From Paenibacillus azoreducens (GTDB taxonomy: Bacteria; Bacillota; Bacilli; Paenibacillales; Paenibacillaceae): DNA of 64,000 nucleotides. The stretch spans positions 5,857,501 through 5,921,500 of the forward strand of contig NZ_AP025343.1 in NCBI RefSeq assembly GCF_021654775.1, in the 5' to 3' direction. Below, in pieces: positions 1 to 9,218 of the stretch. How positions within the stretch are numbered: position 1 is the stretch's first letter; the number at the start of each line of letters is the position of its first letter. The position numbers were made by a program, and so were the translations under genes. Under the pieces are notes generated by a model. That model searched no databases. It saw only the letters and a program-made list of their open reading frames with translations, and was not told where the DNA came from.

Positions 1-451
1 TGCGGCCGATATCATTGTGGTTCACCACTTGATATTTCAACTCGCCTTCAGGGCTGATAATGAACAGGCCTCGCAGAGCAACGCCTTCCTCTTCGATATA
101 TACGCCGTAGTCTCTGGCAACGGTTCTGGTGAGGTCCGAAGCAAGCGGAAAGTTGATTTTTCCCAGACCATTGGCATCACGCGGCGTGTTGATCCAAGCT
201 TTGTGGCTGTGGATCGAGTCTGTGCTTACGCCCAGAATTTCACAGTCAAGCGCCTTGAATTCGGCAGCCGCTTCGCTCAGGGCTGTAATTTCGGTTGGGC
301 ACACGAATGTGAAGTCCAAAGGATAGAAGAAAAATACGAGCCATTTGCCGCGGTAGTCGCTCAAGGATACTTTACTGAAATCGGAGCCGTCACCGAGTAC
401 GGTTTCCATCGTAAAATCAGGAGCTGGTTTGCCAACTAAACGTTCTGCCAT
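1..451 (-). CDS. 2-Cys peroxiredoxin, AhpC/TSA family (YkuU-like), 3' end outside window
   Basis: The 150 visible residues begin MAERLVGKPAPDF and contain the peroxidatic cysteine in FTFVCPTE near residue 50. They continue through GVSTDSIHSHKAW to VALRGLFIISPEGELKY, the order of a typical 2-Cys peroxiredoxin, and the N-terminal half closely resembles B. subtilis YkuU. The resolving cysteine lies beyond the window edge. Such enzymes reduce hydrogen peroxide and organic peroxides in the cytosol with thiol reductants. The ATG has an AAGGAGG sequence upstream. A leader hairpin and a PerR-like box lie further upstream, which fits peroxide induction. Confidence 0.93.
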   Translation of the reverse strand, partial: MAERLVGKPAPDFTMETVLGDGSDFSKVSLSDYRGKWLVFFFYPLDFTFVCPTEITALSEAAAEFKALDCEILGVSTDSIHSHKAWINTPRDANGLGKINFPLASDLTRTVARDYGVYIEEEGVALRGLFIISPEGELKYQVVNHNDIGR

Positions 452-477
452 GTGTAAAATCCTCCTTGGATGATATC

Positions 478-516
478 TATAGAAGGTGGAAATTTGTCTT
501 TTCCATCCCTTCTATA
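478..516 (-). promoter_or_regulatory. 5'-leader stem-loop of the peroxiredoxin mRNA
   Basis: On the minus strand TATAGAAGG pairs perfectly with CCTTCTATA, and an inner TGGAAA pairs with TTTCCA around a 7-nt loop. The stem ends about 10 nt upstream of the AAGGAGG ribosome binding site. No T-run follows, so it is not an intrinsic terminator. It may be an mRNA-stabilising or translation-control element; that role is inference. Confidence 0.55.
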
Positions 517-633
517 ATGTAAAGAAAAACACGCGTTTTTCTTGTTTTCGAATTATGTAAGATCCCCTCGGAATCCACATGTAAGATGTTATCATTCGGC
601 CATTTCAAAGTCAAGATTGTAATCATTATTTAT

Positions 634-648
634 TAATAATTATTATAA
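634..648. promoter_or_regulatory. PerR-box-like palindrome
   Basis: TAATAATTATTATAA matches the Bacillus PerR consensus TTATAATNATTATAA at 14 of 15 positions counting N. It lies about 185 bp upstream of a peroxiredoxin start, a common PerR target class. The surrounding DNA is AT-rich, so a chance match is possible. No other gene occupies 452-847. Confidence 0.5.
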
Positions 649-722
649 TTAATTTGCGCTTATGAACAAAAGCTTCCTATTATAATAGGGTATCATTCCG
701 CCATGCCAGCTGCCCTATTTTT

Positions 723-756
723 TTCTTATCAAAGACGGATTTTTTGAACAACCTCT
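723..756. repeat. R1 repeat, single-end remnant
   Basis: This is one end of the R1 dispersed repeat (TTCTTATCAAA, then TTTTTTGAACAACCTCT). The other end is not seen nearby. It lies downstream of leuB. Complete copies are at 8176-8463, 23835-24009 and 25060-25349. Confidence 0.6.
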
Positions 757-788
757 TTAAGTGTTCTGTTTTCCTGCCGCTACATGCC

Positions 789-827
789 GCAAGCGGACAT
801 CACTTGGAAGAAGTGACGCCCGCTTGC
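789..827 (-). terminator. hairpin downstream of leuB
   Basis: GCAAGCGG pairs with CCGCTTGC and an inner CACTT pairs with AAGTG, about 20 bp past the leuB stop. It lacks a following T-run, so it may be a 3'-end stabiliser or a weak terminator. Confidence 0.4.
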
Positions 828-847
828 ATGGGTTAACTGCTAACTGA

Positions 848-1927
848 TTATTTTTTGATCGCTGCCACAATCAGGTCACCCATCTCGCGGGTGCCTACGG
901 CCTTGCTCTTATCGACGGCAATGTCGCCGGTGCGATGTCCCTCATTCAGAACCTGAGTTACAGCCGCTTCAATCGCATCCGCCGCATCCGCATAACCAAA
1001 GGTCAAACGAAGCATCATGGCAAGTGACAGAATCGTCGCGATCGGGTTCGCCAGATTCTGTCCGGCAATATCAGGTGCGGAGCCGTGAACAGGCTCATAC
1101 AAACCGAATGCCCCCTCGCCCATTGAAGCCGATGCCAGCATGCCGATCGAACCTGTAAGCATGGCTGCTTCATCACTGAGAATGTCGCCGAACATGTTTT
1201 CCGTAACAATCACGTCAAAGCTTGCCGGACGGCGGAGCAGCTGCATCGCGCAGTTGTCCACGAGCACATGCTCAAGTTCAACATCCGGGTATTCCGCTGC
1301 AACGCGGATGACAACTTCACGCCACAAACGGGAGGTTTCCAGCACATTGGCTTTGTCAACAGAAGCCAGTTTTTTGCGGCGCTTCTGGGCAATTTCAAAA
1401 GCCTGGCGCACGATGCGCTCTACTTCGGCTGCGTTGTACACGCAAGTATCAACCGCTTCTTCCCCTTGCTCGCCTTGACGTCTGAATTTATCTCCAAAAT
1501 AAATCCCTCCGGTCAATTCCCGAACAACCATCAAATCCGTTCCTTCAAGCACTTCCGGTTTCAGTGTCGAAGCATCCTTCAGACAGTCGAACACAACCGC
1601 CGGACGCAGGTTGGAGAATAGTCCAAGCGCTTTGCGAATGCCCAGCAGCCCTGTCTCCGGACGCAGTTCCTTGGGATTGTTATCCCATTTCGGTCCGCCA
1701 ACAGCGCCCAGCAGAACAGCATCGGCATTTTTACAAATGGCAAGCGTCTCTTCCGGAAGCGGCGTGCCCTTCTCGTCAATAGCGATTCCCCCAAAGAGGG
1801 CATGCTCTGTCTCAAATGCATAGCCGAACACTTCTTCCGCACGTTTTAACACTTTCTCGGCTTCTGCTACGACTTCAGGTCCAATTCCGTCTCCGCTGAT
1901 TACGGCGATTTTTTTCACTTCTGGCAT
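848..1927 (-). CDS. leuB: 3-isopropylmalate dehydrogenase
   Basis: LeuB oxidatively decarboxylates 3-isopropylmalate with NAD+ in leucine synthesis. The roughly 359-residue protein has the N-terminal GDGIGPEV motif, the substrate-binding stretch TGGIYFG around residue 140, VDNCAMQLL, and the metal/substrate segment [12 protein letters not shown]. It ends with the usual [14 protein letters not shown] nucleotide-binding region. ATG at 1927 is preferred because the in-frame GTG twelve bases upstream lies inside the AGAAGGAG ribosome binding site. In B. subtilis leuB is in one operon with ilvBHC. Here a divergent aldo/keto reductase and a repeat locus separate them, and leuA, leuC and leuD are not in the window. 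Confidence 0.96.
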   Translation of the reverse strand: MPEVKKIAVISGDGIGPEVVAEAEKVLKRAEEVFGYAFETEHALFGGIAIDEKGTPLPEETLAICKNADAVLLGAVGGPKWDNNPKELRPETGLLGIRKALGLFSNLRPAVVFDCLKDASTLKPEVLEGTDLMVVRELTGGIYFGDKFRRQGEQGEEAVDTCVYNAAEVERIVRQAFEIAQKRRKKLASVDKANVLETSRLWREVVIRVAAEYPDVELEHVLVDNCAMQLLRRPASFDVIVTENMFGDILSDEAAMLTGSIGMLASASMGEGAFGLYEPVHGSAPDIAGQNLANPIATILSLAMMLRLTFGYADAADAIEAAVTQVLNEGHRTGDIAVDKSKAVGTREMGDLIVAAIKK

Positions 1928-2184
1928 GTTTATCGACACTCCTTCTGGTTACTTCCTCACTGATCACATTATTCTATCTATTGTTGTATCATAACCTCTA
2001 GGGTATTGACCAAGATATAGAATCTATCACCTTTATAGCTTTTTCCTATAACCTTCAAGTTTTTGCTTTCTTATATCTTAAAATACCCGCTGCAAAGCAT
2101 AAATTCCTACATTCCCATTCCTGGTTATTCCAGTTAAAATAGTCCTTGTAATGCCTATAACTATCGCCGAAGGAGTTGACGATT

Positions 2185-3165
2185 TTGCAATACGCCTATC
2201 TCGGTAAATCAGGTCTTAAAGTTAGCCGCTTATGTCTGGGCACGATGAATTTCGGCCCTGCGACGGATGAAAAGGAAGCGTTCCGGATCATGGACGCCGC
2301 CTTGGATGCAGGAATTCAGTTTTTTGATACCGCTAACATTTACGGCTGGGGGCAAAATTCCGGTCTGACGGAAACGATCATCGGCCGCTGGTTCGCGCAA
2401 GGCGGAGGCCGCCGCGAAAAGGTGGTGCTCGCCACCAAGGTGCACGGAGACATGCATGACCCTGCCGACGGGCCGAATGGTGCGGTAGGCTTGTCTGCCT
2501 ACAAGATCCGCCGTCATCTCGAGGGTTCGCTGAGACGCCTGCAAACCGATCATATCGAACTGTATCAGATGCACCATATAGATCGGCATGTTTCCTGGGA
2601 CGAACTTTGGGGGGCGTTCGAGCTGGCAGTAGCTCAAGGCAAAATCGGTTATGTCGGCTCCAGCAATTTTGCCGGCTGGCAAATTGCAGAGGCACAGGTC
2701 AAAGCGCAAAACCGACACTTTCTCGGTCTAGTTGCCGAGCAGCATAAATACAATTTGAACTGCCGGCTGCCAGAGCTCGAAGTGCTTCCCGCCGCTCAAG
2801 CGATGGGACTCGGCGTCATTCCGTGGAGCCCGCTTGACGGTGGGATGCTCGGACGCAATGCGCTGAAAATGCTGGAAGGTACGCGCAGCGGCAGAAATCC
2901 GCAAAAGATCGAAAAACATCGCGACCAACTGGAAGCGTTTGCAGATTTGTGCAATGAGCTTGGCGAACCGCAGGACAACGTCGCGCTTGCCTGGCTCATG
3001 ACCCATCCTGCCGTTACAGCTCCGATCATCGGACCAAGAACGTTGGAGCAGCTTGAGAGCTCGCTGCGCGTCATTGACATTAAACTGGATGAAGCCGTAT
3101 TGAAACGCCTGGACGAAATATTCCCGGGGCCCGGAGGAGAAGCACCGGAAGCCTACGCCTGGTAA
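2185..3165 (+). CDS. aldo/keto reductase
   Basis: This cytosolic NADPH-dependent aldo/keto reductase has about 326 residues. It carries the family tetrad in order: Asp and Tyr in FFDTANIYGWG, Lys in VLATKVHG, and His in QMHHIDRHV. YVGSSNFAGW and the C-terminal IIGPRTLEQLESSL nucleotide-binding segment follow. The substrate cannot be read from sequence. TTG at 2185 lies 9 nt after AAGGAG; an in-frame TTG at 2176 abuts the SD and is unlikely. It is transcribed away from leuB, and a hairpin with a T-run follows at 3282. Confidence 0.92.
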   Translation: MQYAYLGKSGLKVSRLCLGTMNFGPATDEKEAFRIMDAALDAGIQFFDTANIYGWGQNSGLTETIIGRWFAQGGGRREKVVLATKVHGDMHDPADGPNGAVGLSAYKIRRHLEGSLRRLQTDHIELYQMHHIDRHVSWDELWGAFELAVAQGKIGYVGSSNFAGWQIAEAQVKAQNRHFLGLVAEQHKYNLNCRLPELEVLPAAQAMGLGVIPWSPLDGGMLGRNALKMLEGTRSGRNPQKIEKHRDQLEAFADLCNELGEPQDNVALAWLMTHPAVTAPIIGPRTLEQLESSLRVIDIKLDEAVLKRLDEIFPGPGGEAPEAYAW

Positions 3166-3235
3166 TGATTTCATGATACTTAAATTCCTTAAACGACTCG
3201 AATTCAGGGCAAACAAATAACCCCGCAAAGGAAAT

Positions 3236-3632
3236 TGATGCAAAAGTGCATCTATTTACGCCACAACGGCTTGTTTTAGATAAAAAGCTTGCGAAAGTGC
3301 AAGCTTTTTTCCTTTTTCTGAGCAACAAGGTCATTCATGGTCAAAAAGATGCACTTTCGCAACAATTCTGCCTCCTACATCACAAAACGCCTGAAAAGGA
3401 TGCACTTTCGCAACAATTCTGCCTCCCGCATCACAAAATGCCTGAAGAGGATGCACTTTCGCAACAATTCTGCCTCCCGCATCACAAAATGCCTGAAGAG
3501 GATGCACTTTCGCAACAATTCTGCCTCCCGCATCACAAAACGCCTGAAAGGATGCACTTTCGCAACAATTCTGCCTCCCACATCACAAAACGCCTGAAGA
3601 GGATGTACTTTCGCAACAATTGCACTTTGACT
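3236..3632. repeat. R3 repeat locus with six 51-bp tandem units
   Basis: The locus opens with a GATGCA/TGCATC hairpin and an AAGCTTGC/GCAAGCTT hairpin. Units starting at 3348, 3399, 3450, 3501, 3551 and 3602 follow, each beginning GATGCACTTTCGCAAC. The first five are nearly identical and the sixth is degraded. The period is 51 bp, except 50 bp after unit 4. A frame stays open through several units on each strand, but no convincing ribosome binding site is present and the 1-bp loss breaks it, so it is called non-coding. A diverged copy lies at 33339-33542. Confidence 0.85.
3282..3312 (+). terminator. intrinsic terminator after the aldo/keto reductase
   Basis: AAAAAGCTTGC and GCAAGCTTTTTT form a stem with a short GAAAGT loop, followed by a T-run. 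The hairpin belongs to the R3 repeat but would end transcripts from the aldo/keto reductase. Confidence 0.65.
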
Positions 3633-3715
3633 TCAAAACTCGAGGATAGCAAATCCTTCTGATTAACATGAAAAAGTTCCCCTTACAGAAACTGCTGCAA
3701 AAGTCGAGTCAATAG

Positions 3716-3757
3716 AAAAACCGATGCGGCCCGCTAGAGATCGCGGAGCCGCATCGG
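3716..3757 (-). terminator. intrinsic terminator of the ilvBNC operon
   Basis: On the minus strand CCGATGCGGC pairs perfectly with GCCGCATCGG and five T residues follow. It lies 43 bp after the ilvC stop, so ilvC ends this transcript and leuB is not co-transcribed through it. Confidence 0.9.
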
Positions 3758-3799
3758 ATAAGTTCATTTTCAGTTTGGTGATTAGAATATACTTTCGAA

Positions 3800-4813
<1,014 letters not shown>

Positions 4814-4815
4814 TT

Positions 4816-4913
4816 AAAAAAAGAACCCTTTATGAAGAGCGGGTGTTTCAAGAGATTGACCAAGGCACTTAAGCAGCTCCTCCAATCCCTTCAAACTCCC
4901 GCTCTTCGGCGGG
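4816..4913 (-). promoter_or_regulatory. large alternative hairpin and U-run between ilvN and ilvC
   Basis: Two 25-nt arms (4883-4907 and 4834-4858) pair at 22 positions. On the minus strand they are followed 11 nt later by seven T residues (4822-4816) and then the ilvC SD. A short competing hairpin (4909-4913 with 4898-4902) shares bases with the 5' arm, so the two cannot form together. It looks like an attenuator or mRNA processing site; the function is inferred. Confidence 0.6.
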
Positions 4914-4938
4914 AATTCATTTCAACTCGATTTTACAA

Positions 4939-5424
4939 CTATACGTTTCCACGGATCATTGCAGTCACGCCTGTACGGGAAAGTTCCCGGATGCCATAAG
5001 GCTTCAGCAGTTCGATCATTGCATCGATTTTGGTTGTGTCCCCTACCACTTGAACCATCAGGTTATGGCTGCCGATATCTACCACCGCGGCCCGGAAGGT
5101 TTCCACCACGCCCATGATTTCAGGACGTTCCGACGGTTCGGCGTTTACCTTGATCAGCGCGAGTTCCCTAGCCACCATCGGATTGGAGCTGAGGTTGATG
5201 ACCTTAATGACATCAATCAGCTTATACAGCTGTTTCTCAATCTGCTCCAATGTCTGCTCATCGCCTACGGTTACGATAACCATCCGCGAAAGTCCGGTTT
5301 CTTCGGATTGTCCAACGGTGATGCTTTCGATGTTGAAGCCCCGTCTTCCGAACAATCCGGAAACTCTCTGCAAAACGCCCGGCTGATCATTTACTAAAAC
5401 GGCAATGGTATGTCTCGTACTCAT
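4939..5424 (-). CDS. ilvN: acetolactate synthase small (regulatory) subunit
   Basis: The 161-residue protein starts with an ACT domain (HTIAVLVNDQPGVLQRVSGLF, then RRGFNIESITVG), the valine-binding regulatory fold of acetolactate synthase. The C-terminal half matches the family's second domain (EIMGVVETFRAAVVDIG). It binds and feedback-controls IlvB. Its ATG lies 2 nt after the ilvB stop, which suggests translational coupling. GGGAG upstream, inside the end of ilvB, serves as SD. Confidence 0.96.
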   Translation of the reverse strand: MSTRHTIAVLVNDQPGVLQRVSGLFGRRGFNIESITVGQSEETGLSRMVIVTVGDEQTLEQIEKQLYKLIDVIKVINLSSNPMVARELALIKVNAEPSERPEIMGVVETFRAAVVDIGSHNLMVQVVGDTTKIDAMIELLKPYGIRELSRTGVTAMIRGNV

Positions 5425-5426
5425 AG

Positions 5427-7172
5427 TTATGCATCTCCCAACAACATTTGATCAATGGTCGAGCCTTGAGTTACCATCGGATAAACATTTTCACCCTTGC
5501 TGACCACGAACTCGACAACGACTGGTCCAGGCGTTTCAAGCGCTTCCGCCCAAGCTTGGCGCGCTTCTTCCTTGTTGGTTGCCCGGAGTCCTTTGACGCC
5601 GTAAGCCTCAGCCAGTTTCACGAAATCCGGACTTCCTTCCAGATCGATATGGCTGTAACGGTTGTCGTAAATCAGTTCCTGCCACTGGCGGACCATACCC
5701 AGCACCTGATTGTTGATGATTACAATCTTCACCGGGATGTTGTTGATTGCGCAGATCGCCAGTTCCTGCGAACACATCTGCATGCCGCCGTCGCCATTAA
5801 CCGAGATGACGAGCCGTTCCGGATGTGCCATTTGGGCGCCGATTGCGGACGGCAGTCCAAAGCCCATCGTTCCAAGTCCGCCGGATGTGATCCAGGAGCG
5901 CGGCTGGTTGAATTTATAATATTGAGCCGCCCACATTTGATGCTGCCCAACATCTGTCGTAACAATCGCCTCGCCTTTTGTCGTTTCGTTCAGCATTTCG
6001 ATAACCCATTGCGGCTTGAGCACCGTATCGGAATCCTGATAGCGGTATGGCTGCTCCGATTTCCACTTTTGGATTTGCGCTCTCCAGGCGTCCGCTTGAT
6101 CCGCGCGGCTTACTTCCGGGTTAAGCATTTCCAGCACCGTTTTCACATCGCCGACGATCGGAATATCCGTTGGAACGTTTTTGCCGATTTCTGCCGGATC
6201 GATATCGATATGGACGATTTTGGCATGCGGTGCGAATCCGTTCAAGTTGCCTGTCACCCGGTCATCGAACCGGGCCCCGATATTGATCAGGAGATCCGAT
6301 TCCTGGATGGCCATGTTTGAAGTGTAAGTTCCATGCATTCCCGGCATTCCTGTCCACAGCTCGTGGCCGCTTGGAAAAGCTCCAAGCCCTAGAAGCGTTG
6401 TCGTAATCGGAATTTCAGTCCGTTTGACGAATTCATACAGCGCTTCATGTCCTCCGGAGTAAATGACTCCGCCGCCTGCCAAAATCATCGGGCGTTCGGC
6501 ATCTTGAATCGCCTGTACCAATTTATCCAGCTGCAGCTTGTTCGGCACCATCCGTGGATTATAACCCCGGAGGTTTACCGCGTTACTGCTGGGCTCAAAC
6601 AAAGTCAATGCTGCTGAAACATCCTTCGGAATGTCGATCAGAACCGGTCCTTTGCGCCCCGTCGATGCGATGTGGAATGCTTCGTGGATGATACGCGGCA
6701 GATCCTTTACATCTCTGACCAAATAGCTGTGTTTGGTAATCGGCATCGTAATCCCGGTGATATCCGCTTCCTGGAAAGCATCGGTGCCGATCAGGCTTGT
6801 GGCCACGTTGCCGGTGATGACAACCAGAGGAACGGAATCCATATAAGCGGTGGCAATTCCTGTGACCAGATTAGTCGCCCCCGGTCCCGACGTTGCAATA
6901 CATACGCCGACTTTGCCGCTTGCTCTCGCATAACCGTCTGCCGCATGGATTGCTCCTTGCTCATGACGAGTCAGCACATGTTTGAAATCCTCAAATCCAT
7001 ACATCGCATCGTAAATGTAAAGCACAGCCCCGCCTGGATATCCGAATACGCACTCGACGCCTTCAAGCAAAAGGCTGCGAAGCAATATTTCCGAGCCGGT
7101 AATGACTTCCGGCTTCATCCATTTCTCACGTAATTGTTCTGTAGATCGCACTTCAGGAATTTGCGCGCTCAT
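5427..7172 (-). CDS. ilvB: acetolactate synthase large (catalytic) subunit
   Basis: This ThDP- and FAD-dependent enzyme condenses pyruvate with pyruvate or 2-ketobutyrate, the first common step of branched-chain amino acid synthesis. The 581-residue protein has the catalytic Glu in LTRHEQGA, the ATSGPGATNL segment, the central FAD-binding domain and the ThDP motif beginning GDGGMQM. A tryptophan-containing QVLGMVRQWQE follows, as in acetolactate synthases rather than other pyruvate enzymes. The SD is a run of GAGGAGGA. It is the first gene after the T-box leader and is followed directly by ilvN. Confidence 0.97.
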   Translation of the reverse strand: MSAQIPEVRSTEQLREKWMKPEVITGSEILLRSLLLEGVECVFGYPGGAVLYIYDAMYGFEDFKHVLTRHEQGAIHAADGYARASGKVGVCIATSGPGATNLVTGIATAYMDSVPLVVITGNVATSLIGTDAFQEADITGITMPITKHSYLVRDVKDLPRIIHEAFHIASTGRKGPVLIDIPKDVSAALTLFEPSSNAVNLRGYNPRMVPNKLQLDKLVQAIQDAERPMILAGGGVIYSGGHEALYEFVKRTEIPITTTLLGLGAFPSGHELWTGMPGMHGTYTSNMAIQESDLLINIGARFDDRVTGNLNGFAPHAKIVHIDIDPAEIGKNVPTDIPIVGDVKTVLEMLNPEVSRADQADAWRAQIQKWKSEQPYRYQDSDTVLKPQWVIEMLNETTKGEAIVTTDVGQHQMWAAQYYKFNQPRSWITSGGLGTMGFGLPSAIGAQMAHPERLVISVNGDGGMQMCSQELAICAINNIPVKIVIINNQVLGMVRQWQELIYDNRYSHIDLEGSPDFVKLAEAYGVKGLRATNKEEARQAWAEALETPGPVVVEFVVSKGENVYPMVTQGSTIDQMLLGDA

Positions 7173-7224
7173 CAGTCATCCTCCTCCTCAAAATTTACAT
7201 ACATGTAACATTATAAAAACAAAA

Positions 7225-7520
7225 AACCTTCCGCCCTCCACGCAAAATCTTCTGCGTGAGGGACGAAAGGTTATGCTTCCGTGGTACCACCCATTTTTGC
7301 CAAACATCTCGCGATGCCAGGCCTCATCAGGTATAGAACAAAGGATCGGCACTTCAGCTAATCCAGCCGTATCCTATACCTCAAGTCCGTAACGTGGACT
7401 TTGACGATTCCCCCTAATAGGCTTTAATGCTTTTCAGGAGAACAGCTCCGAGGTGAGCTCGTATAAAAGGGATTTTGGTGGAGGTTGCAGCAATTCCTCT
7501 CACTCTCTGAACAAAAGAGC
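7225..7520 (-). promoter_or_regulatory. T-box leader of ilvBNC
   Basis: On the minus strand the T-box sequence TGGGTGGTACCACG is at 7293-7280. A strong intrinsic terminator follows (AACCTTTCG stem closing with GGAAGGTTTTTT, 7272-7225), just before ilvB. Upstream sequence to about 7520 can fold into stem I. T-box leaders read through when the cognate tRNA is uncharged. A CTC leucine triplet is present in the stem I region, but the specifier codon could not be assigned with confidence. Confidence 0.92.
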
Positions 7521-7577
7521 CCTTTAAACTTCGTCCTCTTCATTGCCGATCACGATATTCGTTAAATGTTTAGACAC

Positions 7578-7607
7578 ATTATATGATCCATCGAACTTAA
7601 AAGTCAA
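7578..7607 (-). promoter_or_regulatory. sigma-A promoter of the T-box/ilvBNC operon
   Basis: The minus strand reads TTGACT (7607-7602), an 18-bp spacer and TATAAT (7583-7578). This places the start just upstream of the T-box leader. Sequence immediately upstream (7613-7636) contains AATTTTC and GAAAAT half-sites like those of a CodY box; that assignment is tentative. Confidence 0.8.
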
Positions 7608-7730
7608 TACCCATATTTTCAAAAAGGGAAAATTGCCCCGCCGCAAATGGAACACCGTCTTCATCCTTCCCTCATATGATGACATGTATTCACCTTTGCA
7701 AAGTCCATCATGGAAGGGAGGACATTCCTG

Positions 7731-8174
7731 ATGATCAGGTATCGGAGGCCCAAGCAAGACGATGCGTTCATCAACCGTTTAATCGATTCCCAGCTTGTCC
7801 CATTATCGCATCTATCCCCGGCTCAGCTCGAAGCCGTTCGTAAAGATATCCCGAAAAGACTTGGCCGCGGCATTACCTTGATCGCCTGCCAACGTTACGA
7901 GGATAACCCGCTTGGATTTGTACATTTTATCCTGCATGGCGATCTGCTTTACATCGACATGTTGGCCGTTGCACCCGAATCACAACGCAAAAGATGGGGC
8001 AATCTGCTGATGGCTCATGCCGAAAAATTTGCGGCGTCACGCGGGTGCACACGGTCTAAAGTGATGGTTGATGCCGGTAACGCCAGCGGATTATCTTTTT
8101 ACCGGAAGCTAGGTTATATTGCAGTTCGATACCATGCACAATCACAATGCCATGAGCTGGAAAGGACCTTATAG
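7731..8174 (+). CDS. GNAT family N-acetyltransferase
   Basis: The 147-residue protein has the GNAT fold pattern. A central strand (YIDMLAVAPESQRKRWG) leads into the acetyl-CoA pyrophosphate loop (QRKRWGNLL) and helix. VDAGNASGLSFYRKLGY follows, typical of the last strands. It would acetylate an amine on an unknown small molecule or protein. ATG at 7731 follows GGGAGGAC; longer in-frame starts upstream lack a ribosome binding site. It diverges from the ilv promoter. An R1 repeat begins immediately after its stop. Confidence 0.85.
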   Translation: MIRYRRPKQDDAFINRLIDSQLVPLSHLSPAQLEAVRKDIPKRLGRGITLIACQRYEDNPLGFVHFILHGDLLYIDMLAVAPESQRKRWGNLLMAHAEKFAASRGCTRSKVMVDAGNASGLSFYRKLGYIAVRYHAQSQCHELERTL

Positions 8175-8175
8175 C

Positions 8176-8463
8176 GGTTGTTCAAAAAGTCCGCTTTTGA
8201 TAAGAAAAACGTCTATTGACGTACCTTCACAGCAGACAGACCACCTTTAGCGGTAGTTTTTCTTGCGATATAGAATTTCATCAGCGCAGCTATATAACGT
8301 ATAAATTCTATATCTAGCACGGAGTAAATCAGGAAGCGGGCTCGGCATCGAATCTTGAATTCAGCCGGGCCTTCCGGTGCTCACGTACCCCAATGTACGC
8401 TCCGCTCCTCAGTCCCTATCTTCTTTCAACCTTCTCGGTGCTGAAAACCGACCTTTTTGAACA
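8176..8463 (-). repeat. R1 repeat, long copy (inverted relative to 25060-25349)
   Basis: The ends are TGTTCAAAAAG and CTTTTTGAACA, an 11-bp terminal inverted repeat. Inside are hairpin modules, including one around AAGAAAAACGTC and one around the ATATAGAATTT segment. The whole 288 bp is the reverse complement of the copy at 25060-25349 with scattered changes. It contains no gene and no transposase, so it behaves like a miniature non-autonomous element. Confidence 0.8.
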
Positions 8464-8565
8464 TGTACTTTAGCCGCTCGTTGAAAAAAAGCCTGGGCAA
8501 ACCGCTTTTGGCGGTTATTTGTCTTCTTCATGCACTATGCCGTTTTACGGCAACCTTCAGATACT

Positions 8566-8886
8566 CTAGTAATAGAATCCGCCCGGATATGCTCCCGGAT
8601 ATGGTCCATATCCTGGAACGCCGTATGGAACGGGGCCGGGACCGTATCCAAAACCGGGGCCGTAGAACCCGGCATATGGAGCCGTACCGATGGCCAGCAA
8701 ATCGAACAAAACTAGAGGAATGATCGCCTTAGTTTGCACTTTTTTACCTCTGCTGCGCTCAAGAATTAGCCGATTGCCGGAGATTCGAACAAGTTTGCCT
8801 GTAACGAAATTTCCGTCTTTTTTGACAGCGACTATATGTTGACCGATCAGCTTTTGCGCTTGTTTACGGGTAACAGACTGTTGCAT
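8566..8886 (-). CDS. small protein with Gly/Pro/Tyr-rich tail
   Basis: The 106-residue protein has two parts. Residues 1-65 (VTRKQAQKLIGQHIVAVKK, then GKLVRISGNRLILER) look like a small beta-barrel of Sm/SH3 size. Residues 70-106 are a Gly-Pro-Tyr-rich tail (GFYGPGFGYGPGPVPYG, ending GGFYY). Such tails are common in spore coat and surface proteins of spore formers, but no family was recognised. The GGAGGAGGG ribosome binding site 8 nt before the ATG supports a real gene. Coat association is a guess. Confidence 0.75.
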   Translation of the reverse strand: MQQSVTRKQAQKLIGQHIVAVKKDGNFVTGKLVRISGNRLILERSRGKKVQTKAIIPLVLFDLLAIGTAPYAGFYGPGFGYGPGPVPYGVPGYGPYPGAYPGGFYY

Positions 8887-9016
8887 AAAAAAATCCCTCC
8901 TCCGAATAGGTTCAATAGCAGTCTATTCCTCAGGTTGTCATTGCGCTTGTTCCATAGCCCAGGAAGATCTTGAACTTTCCCAGGCGGTTCTTTGGACAAA
9001 GCCGCCGATCAACCGC

Positions 9017-9160
9017 AAAATAACCCCACAAAGAGTATCGGAAAGAAGTAAGGGCGCCTCTCAAAGAGGGGCGCTTTTGCGGAGCAAAAGTACTGAGTGG
9101 GCTTATGCCTCGATGCTTATTCCAAATACTATGCGAAGGACCCTTATAAATTCTATAATC
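9017..9160. repeat. R2 repeat, long form
   Basis: It begins AAAATAACCCCACAAAG and runs through hairpin-forming GGGCGCCTCTC/GAGGGGCGC to the shared TTATAAATTCTATA end. Related copies are at 14316-14444 and 26343-26463 (long), and 14461, 31419 and 60842 (short). Just upstream, at about 8930-9004 on the minus strand, a short frame encodes GKFKIFLGY, resembling the KdpD N-terminus. Confidence 0.75.
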
Positions 9161-9162
9161 GC

Positions 9163-9199
9163 AAAGAGGCTGCATCCTGGAAACGGATGCAGCCTCTTT
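9163..9199 (-). terminator. terminator of the ABC transporter operon
   Basis: AAAGAGGCTGCATCC and GGATGCAGCCTCTTT form a perfect 15-bp stem 20 bp after the last permease gene. The flanking T residues are few but present in both directions. Confidence 0.85.
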
Positions 9200-9218
9200 T
9201 GATGTAAACCGATTGTTA

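Noticed and set aside
1992..2012. MerR-type operator (ACCTCTAGGGT) upstream of leuB and the aldo/keto reductase
   Set aside because: The palindrome has two central mismatches, no MerR gene is adjacent, and no convincing promoter spacing was found.
3348..3632. possible CRISPR array
   Set aside because: The whole 51-bp unit is repeated without unique spacers, and no cas genes are nearby.
3246..3662. 138-codon frame through the 51-bp repeats
   Set aside because: It lacks an SD, the repeat unit is non-coding in style, and a 1-bp loss in one unit breaks the reading phase.
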